Positions 59,101 through 64,000 of a stretch of DNA of 64,000 nucleotides are shown piece after piece (position 1 is the stretch's first letter; every line of letters starts with the position of its first letter). Source of the DNA: Calonectria ilicicola (lineage: Eukaryota; Ascomycota; Sordariomycetes; Hypocreales; Nectriaceae); NCBI GenBank assembly GCA_020809705.1, contig CP085835.1, positions 4,108,401-4,172,400 on the forward strand. Direction: 5' to 3'. The position numbers and the translations under genes were made by a program. The notes under the pieces are model-generated. The model ran no database searches. It saw nothing but the letters and a program-made list of their open reading frames with translations, and was not told the origin of the DNA.

Positions 59101-59590
59101 TATTATAATTTTAATTTTTTATTAATTAAATTCTACTCTTATACTTAAGATAATAGCATCTATAAACTAATAGCTTAATATTCTTATATATTAGATTACA
59201 CTTAGTAAGATTCTAGTAAGCATTTTAAAATTATAATTATTAATCTAGAATAACAGGATCTTTTATTTCCTACTTTATAAATTTCTTAATAACTTATTAG
59301 TTAAGTTCTTCTTTTATACTTTATAATAGAGTAGACTTTAGCTACTATATTAAAAGAATATATATTATAATATTAATAATATTATAATTAGCTAGAGTAT
59401 ATATATAATATAGTTAGGATTATAATATACCTAAAGCAATGCTATATATAAATTAGCAGCCTAGTATTCTTATACATTAGATTAACTTTGGAGAGATTCT
59501 ATTAGGCATTTTAAAGCTATAACTATTATAGCTTTAATTAAACTATATAGGAGCTAAGTTAGAAGGTCATGTAGCATAAACCTATGTTTA
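56111..59590. repeat. Degenerate subtelomeric repeat array, 210-260 bp units
   Basis: At least seven related blocks carry a segment like tctataaattggtagcttag followed by tatattagatt (near 56703, 57481, 58112, 58320, 58581, 59159, 59448) and one like gagtaataggatcttttatt (near 56607, 56826, 57389, 58023, 58233, 58495, 59063). Neighbouring units are 190-260 bp apart where undisturbed; spacers are made of tttatttatt runs. No coding sense. Confidence 0.75.
58780..59030. repeat. 9-bp AT microsatellite
   Basis: About 27 nearly perfect copies of tattttatt. Shorter versions of the same tract occur at 56465-56575, 57225-57350 and 57925-57985, so this is an expanded member of the array's spacer. Confidence 0.95.
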
Positions 59591-61345
59591 TCATTAGGCC
59601 TATGACTATGATCAGTCTGATCAAGACCAAAAGTGATCATAGTAATCACCCTTAATATAACCTAAAAGCTCTCACCTTTGCTATAATCTATTCTAATATA
59701 ATAGCCTATTTAAACCCTCTGGCTATTACTATTACCTAGGGCATAATTAGCTTCTAATAGAAGTTAGTTATTTTCGATTGATCTATCTAATTTATTAAAG
59801 GAATTATAGTATTTATATAATAGGTAACTAGTGTCTCTGGTAATAGTCTATTAGCCTAGATAAAGCTATATTTAGTTATAATTTATTCTAATAATAATAA
59901 TTAATAAAAAAAGAGAGATAAAGTAATAAAAGAAAATAATAAAAAGTATTATAATTTAATTTACTATATCCAGCTTTATTTGAACTGATTACTTAGTATA
60001 AAGACTCTAAGATACTATTATATAATGTAATAAATACCTTAATAGTAGTTATTAATTAATCTTTTGCTCTATAGTATAGTGGTTTATAATATAGCTATTA
60101 TAGGCTAGGTATTATAGCCTAAACCAACCTAACCAGTAAAGCAGTTAGGAAAAGGCTAGAAGACTTGCCTATATCTCTGATAAACTGTGCTTATGTATGC
60201 TAATAAACTAAAGGAGAGCTACTTCATAAGGAGCACTATTATAATCTATATCAGACTAATAGCTAAAGAATGGAAGAACCTTGAACCTTATGTATAATAA
60301 AGACATTATAGATCAATTAGAACTAGCTACCTTAGAGGGATTATGTAAGGAAGGATTATTATAATCTAGATTACTATAATCTGGATTATAATGATTTAAT
60401 ATATTATAATTTAAGATAAGTATATAAATAGATTGGTTCTAATTATAAGGGATGGTATTGATTAGCTTTTAATATAACTTGGTTATCTTAATCTATAATT
60501 GACTATTACTAGATATAATATTATATAAACTTTTGTATTACTTATTAAACAATCTAATATACCTAACCTCTCTACTAATATAAATTATATTAACTCTAAT
60601 TAGCTTATCCTATTAGATAACCGATTAGAATGTTATAAGTACTATACTTTAAGAAAAAGAAGATTTTTTAAGGTAGTTTTATTTAAATAGCTTTATAGAG
60701 CTTTTAATTAAATAGTATATTAGATTTCTAGGAGCTATTACTATTTAAAGGATAATCTAGATTTTAATATAATTTAATTAATTTTAATTTAAATTAAAAT
60801 ATATTTTATTTTATATTTTTAATATTATTTAAAAGAGTAATTTAAAAATTAAATATTTTATATTTACTAAATAAAGTATTAATTAAATAATAAATATATT
60901 TAATAAAATATATTTTAATACTATTATATATTTATTTTAATCTTAAACCTAATCTTATAACTTTATTAAATTAGGGCTAGTAATTACTTTAACCAGGTTT
61001 TTAAAATATAAAAAGAGTATAAAGTAAAGTTTAAAACTTCTAATTAATAGCTAGTAATTACTATTGTTTACTCTCTTCTTTTTTTCTAGGTTTATAACAT
61101 AATTATACTCTTATTCTTACTTAACTTACCCACTAGTAATTATCACTACTTACAACAAATTAAAGTTAAGCCTTAACCTCTAACATTAGAGTTATATTAA
61201 AGGTAGAAAAGGAACAGAGGAGTAGTAGCTGTTAACCACTAACGTTAAAAGCCGTGTTACAGGGTAGGGTCAGGGTGTAAAAGGGAGCCATTAAAGAGGT
61301 AAGTGGTGCGGAAGCAAGCCGTCATGCAGGTGTAATCGGCGGCGG
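59591..61345. other. AT-rich region with decayed LTR remnant and a GC-rich patch
   Basis: 60450-60640 resembles the 3' half of the Gypsy LTRs (gattagcttttaatataacttggtt). From about 61220 to 61345 the base composition is suddenly normal (ggcggcggcagca), ending exactly at LINE copy C. Remainder: nothing recognised. Confidence 0.45.
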
Positions 61346-61830
61346 CAGCAGGGTTTAAGGGTTAGGTATATTTAACTATCTATAGCTAATAGTGCTTGGT
61401 TGCTTTTTAATAGGAAAGATATTTCTAGGTTTCTAGGTCTTATAGGGGAGTATTAAGGTAAGAGTTCTTAGATAGGAAGATAGGAAAAATAGGAACATAG
61501 GAAGATAGGAAAAATAGGAAGATAGGAAAATAGGTATTAAAGAGTAAAATAAGGGGTGAAAGAGAGAATAAAGAGAGGGTAAAATAGAGAGTAAAATAGA
61601 GGTTAGTTTTGGTTGAAAAGGCTAGCCCTTAGCCCTTTAGGAATAAGAATCGGGTTTTTTGTAGGGCTAATAGTTATAGAGCTAGCTGCCTAGGCTCTAA
61701 ACTTACTAAGCGTAAGGCCAATAGAGGTGTCAAGCTGGCTAGCTGCTATTTTCCCTATTACTTCCTGGAGCTTTCTATAGCTTTTAGCTGTTTCTAGCTC
61801 CATTAAGCCCCCAGCAGAGAAGATTAGGGG

Positions 61831-62346
61831 TTAGAAGAAGGGGTCTAAGGTTTTGTATTTCCTTAGTTTATCCTTAGCTGTAGTAGCTAAGATCTCTTGG
61901 ATATCCCTTTCTTGGCTGTTAATAGCTACAACTTGTAGGTCATAGTAATAGCGGTTAGAGCCCTTGAGAATAGAGAAGTCTGCCTTTAGATTAAGGCTAG
62001 GATTAATAAGAGGCTCTATTTCAACCTCTAGGGTAGGGTTACTTTCTAAAGCTTTCTTAAAGGCCTGATTGATCTGGTTATGGCGTTGGGTCCACTTCTT
62101 CATGGCTGCTTTACAGATATCTTCATGATTTATATCTGCTATTTCCCCGCAGTGATTACAGGGGCTTCTAGGAGTCTTAGAGGGCAATAGTAGCCTGTTT
62201 CTAAGGCATTCAGTGACTTCTTGGTCTGCTAAAATATAGGTTTTTTGAGTAGGCAAGACTTGAAGCCACTTTCTGCTTAGATAGCTAGCGTTTTCCAGGC
62301 AGGTTTTCTTATAGCTAGGGGCTAGGGTTTTCCCTAGCTGTTCCAC
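61831..62346 (-). pseudogene. LINE C-terminal zinc motif and restriction-like endonuclease
   Basis: 171 open codons. CNHCGEIADINHEDIC gives a CX2CX7HX3C zinc motif, and about 50 residues on LKADFSILKG and YYYDLQVVAINS fit the PD-(D/E)XK pattern of restriction-enzyme-like endonucleases that lie after the RT in R2/CRE-type LINEs. Both parts are conserved in copies A and B. It is a piece of one larger ORF together with 62782-63540, cut by stops. Confidence 0.7.
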
Positions 62347-62781
62347 TCTATAGGAAGTATCTAGTTCTAGGACTTCTTAAGCTGTAGGGGGCGGGGCTGT
62401 GTATGGCTGGATTGAGAAAGGATCCTCTAAGGAGCCCTTAGAAAAGAAAGGGATGATCTTTTCAATTATAGGGTAGCTAGCTTCCTTGGCTGCTTGGTAT
62501 AGGCCCTTTGCTATATCCTGGTGAATAGGAATACCTAAGCCCCCTCTTCTAGCAGGAATAGCTATTAAATGAAGGTTTAGGGTAGGTAGGGGGTCTTGTT
62601 TTTTCCTTTGTGCAAGCTTCTAGATAGATTTCTCTATAGCTAGATCGATTTCCTGCCACAGCTTTTCTAGGCCTTCTGGAGCTAGCTGTCTTAGAAGATG
62701 CCTTAGAAGGAGGTAAATACTGCCTCTTAGTAAGAGGAGGGCATTTTGTTTAGATAGGCCATCTAGCTCCTAGATTGTTTT

Positions 62782-63540
62782 TTAAAGAAGGAGGGATTTT
62801 CTATTTAGGAAGTTTTTCCTAGCTTCTAGGGGTCCTATGAAAGTTCCTAGGGTAGCTAGGCCTTCCTTTCTTAGGGTTGTTATAGCTGTTTCCTTGCTTT
62901 TCTGGTGGTTTAGCTTTAAAGGGGAATTTTTAAAGACCTTTTTAGCTGTTTCTAGGGCTTTCCCTACTTCTTCCTTACTAAGGATAAATATATCATCCAA
63001 ATAGGCAACTAGAGTAGCTGAAGGAAGCTTTTCTAGAAGGAGCTTTAAGGTAGGTCTTATAGCTAGGGAAAACAGCAAGGGGCCAAGAGGGTCACCTTGT
63101 CTAACCCCTTGGGCTGAGACTAGGTAATGGCCTTGGCCTAGAACTAGTAAAGAGGGGTTATTATAAGCCCATTTTACAGCTTTATATAGAGTGGGGGCGA
63201 ATTTTGAGGTAGAGGCTGCTATACACTTTCTATCCATATTATTAAATGCATTAATAGCATCTAGAGATGTGATGGAGGTATATTTCCCTCTATTTAGGCC
63301 GCTTATAGCCTCTTCCATAATAAAAATAGCTGGTTCTACCCCTCCAGGAGATTGGACTCCTAGCTGATTAGGAAGCAGCATTTTATTTGAGAAGTGGGTT
63401 ATAAGGATAGCCTTCATAGCTAGCCTATAGACTATATCTCCCACAGCTATAGGTCTAACCCCTCCACCTTCCTTTTCTAGGCCTATTAGTCTAAAGGCAC
63501 ATAGAAGGTTAGGTCCAGGGGCTGTGCCTAGTCTAATCAT
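62782..63540 (-). pseudogene. LINE reverse transcriptase domain, copy C
   Basis: 252 open codons, part of a longer frame that continues upstream without stop to about 63830. RT signatures: GGGVRPIAVGDIVYRL, SLDAINAFNNMDR, SAQGVRQGDPLGPLLFSL, and the active site AYLDDIFIL. The reported start is internal. TAA at 62779-62781 (probably CAA) ends it. Confidence 0.85.
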
Positions 63541-64000
63541 GTTGGTTAGGAGGGTTAGGAAGGCTGTGACCTCCTGGCTCCTAGTAGCTAGGCTAAGGAG
63601 GGGCCTAGTCCATCCAAAGAGGCCAGGGGCCTTTTCCTTATAAATAGTCTTAAGGGCTTTAATAAGGGTTTCCTGGTTGATTGGTTGGTTAGTTGCTGGA
63701 TTTGCTCCTTTAAAGGGGTCCTTAGGGCCTATAGGGTGTTTATCCCTAAGGAGGTCCCTTGTTTCCTTATTTTTAGGGGCTAGAGGTGCTAAGTCATATA
63801 TAGCTCTAGCAACCCTTCCAATAAAGCCTCTTTCTAGCCACTTAGTCGCTTACTAGATTAAGCTAGGTTAGTTGGAGCCTTAGGATTGGTGGTCTTGGCT
63901 GGGTGGGATAGGAGGTTCTGGGTAGGTAGCAGGGAAAGCCTTTAGGGTAGGTATAAGAGATCCTTCCTTGTAGGCTAGGCCTAGGACCCTAGAAAGGCAT

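Larger units (their letters stand above)
61346..64000 (-). mobile_element. LINE copy C, least decayed, runs off window
   Basis: Minus-strand non-LTR retrotransposon. From its 3' end (61346, plus strand gggtttaagggttagg) come a short-repeat tract, the C-terminal zinc and endonuclease region, an RT domain and, near 63660-63830, upstream coding sequence (KTIYKEKAPGLFGWTRPLL). The reading frame is broken by a few RIP-type stops (TAA and TAG near 62780, TAA near 62378). The 5' end is beyond 64000. Confidence 0.85.

Overview
This window looks like a subtelomeric or accessory part of a filamentous ascomycete (Pezizomycotina) genome. The evidence is short introns (49-58 bp, GTNNGT donors, CTAAC-type branch sites), a Zn2Cys6 regulator, NACHT (NLR-like) and HET-domain genes, a fungal GH28 pectinase, and heavy CpA-to-TpA decay of repeats, which is the mark of repeat-induced point mutation (RIP). 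No species can be named from the sequence alone.

Left part (about 1-32.6 kb, normal base composition): a truncated Zn2Cys6 regulator; an intact five-exon exopolygalacturonase; an uncharacterised broken gene; a kinase-like gene; a broken NACHT-WD40 gene; a degenerate ankyrin fragment; a small multi-pass membrane protein; a C2H2-type protein; a 61-residue protein; a 166-residue glycine-zipper-like protein; a broken HET-domain gene; and an apparently intact 2191-residue HeLo-like/NACHT/ankyrin protein whose two in-frame stops fall inside well-formed introns. Three copies of one retroposed element, all ending in ACTCG and flanked by 12-14 bp duplications, are scattered among these genes, as is an inverted repeat pair about 13 kb apart.

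Right part (about 32.8-64 kb, mostly very AT-rich) is a nest of mobile elements. A restriction-enzyme-like-endonuclease LINE (minus strand, three copies) was hit by an old, RIP-ruined Gypsy/chromovirus element (TSD ttcag). That element was in turn hit by a young Gypsy element with indistinguishable 395-bp LTRs (TSD ataac) and almost no RIP. Both Gypsy elements carry, antisense to gag-pol and next to the 3' LTR, an ORF with a Zn2Cys6-like cysteine pattern. Between LINE copies lies a RIP-destroyed gene that still reads in one frame as a telomere-linked RecQ-type helicase, followed by degenerate 210-260 bp repeats and a 9-bp microsatellite. The helicase, the LINE ends resembling CCCTAA telomere repeats, and the concentration of NLR/HET genes all fit a chromosome end.

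The most unusual points are the conserved antisense zinc-cluster ORF, the RIP-killed telomere-linked helicase, the LINE with telomere-like 3' ends, and four single-base homopolymer deletions in the otherwise pristine pol gene, which may be assembly errors.
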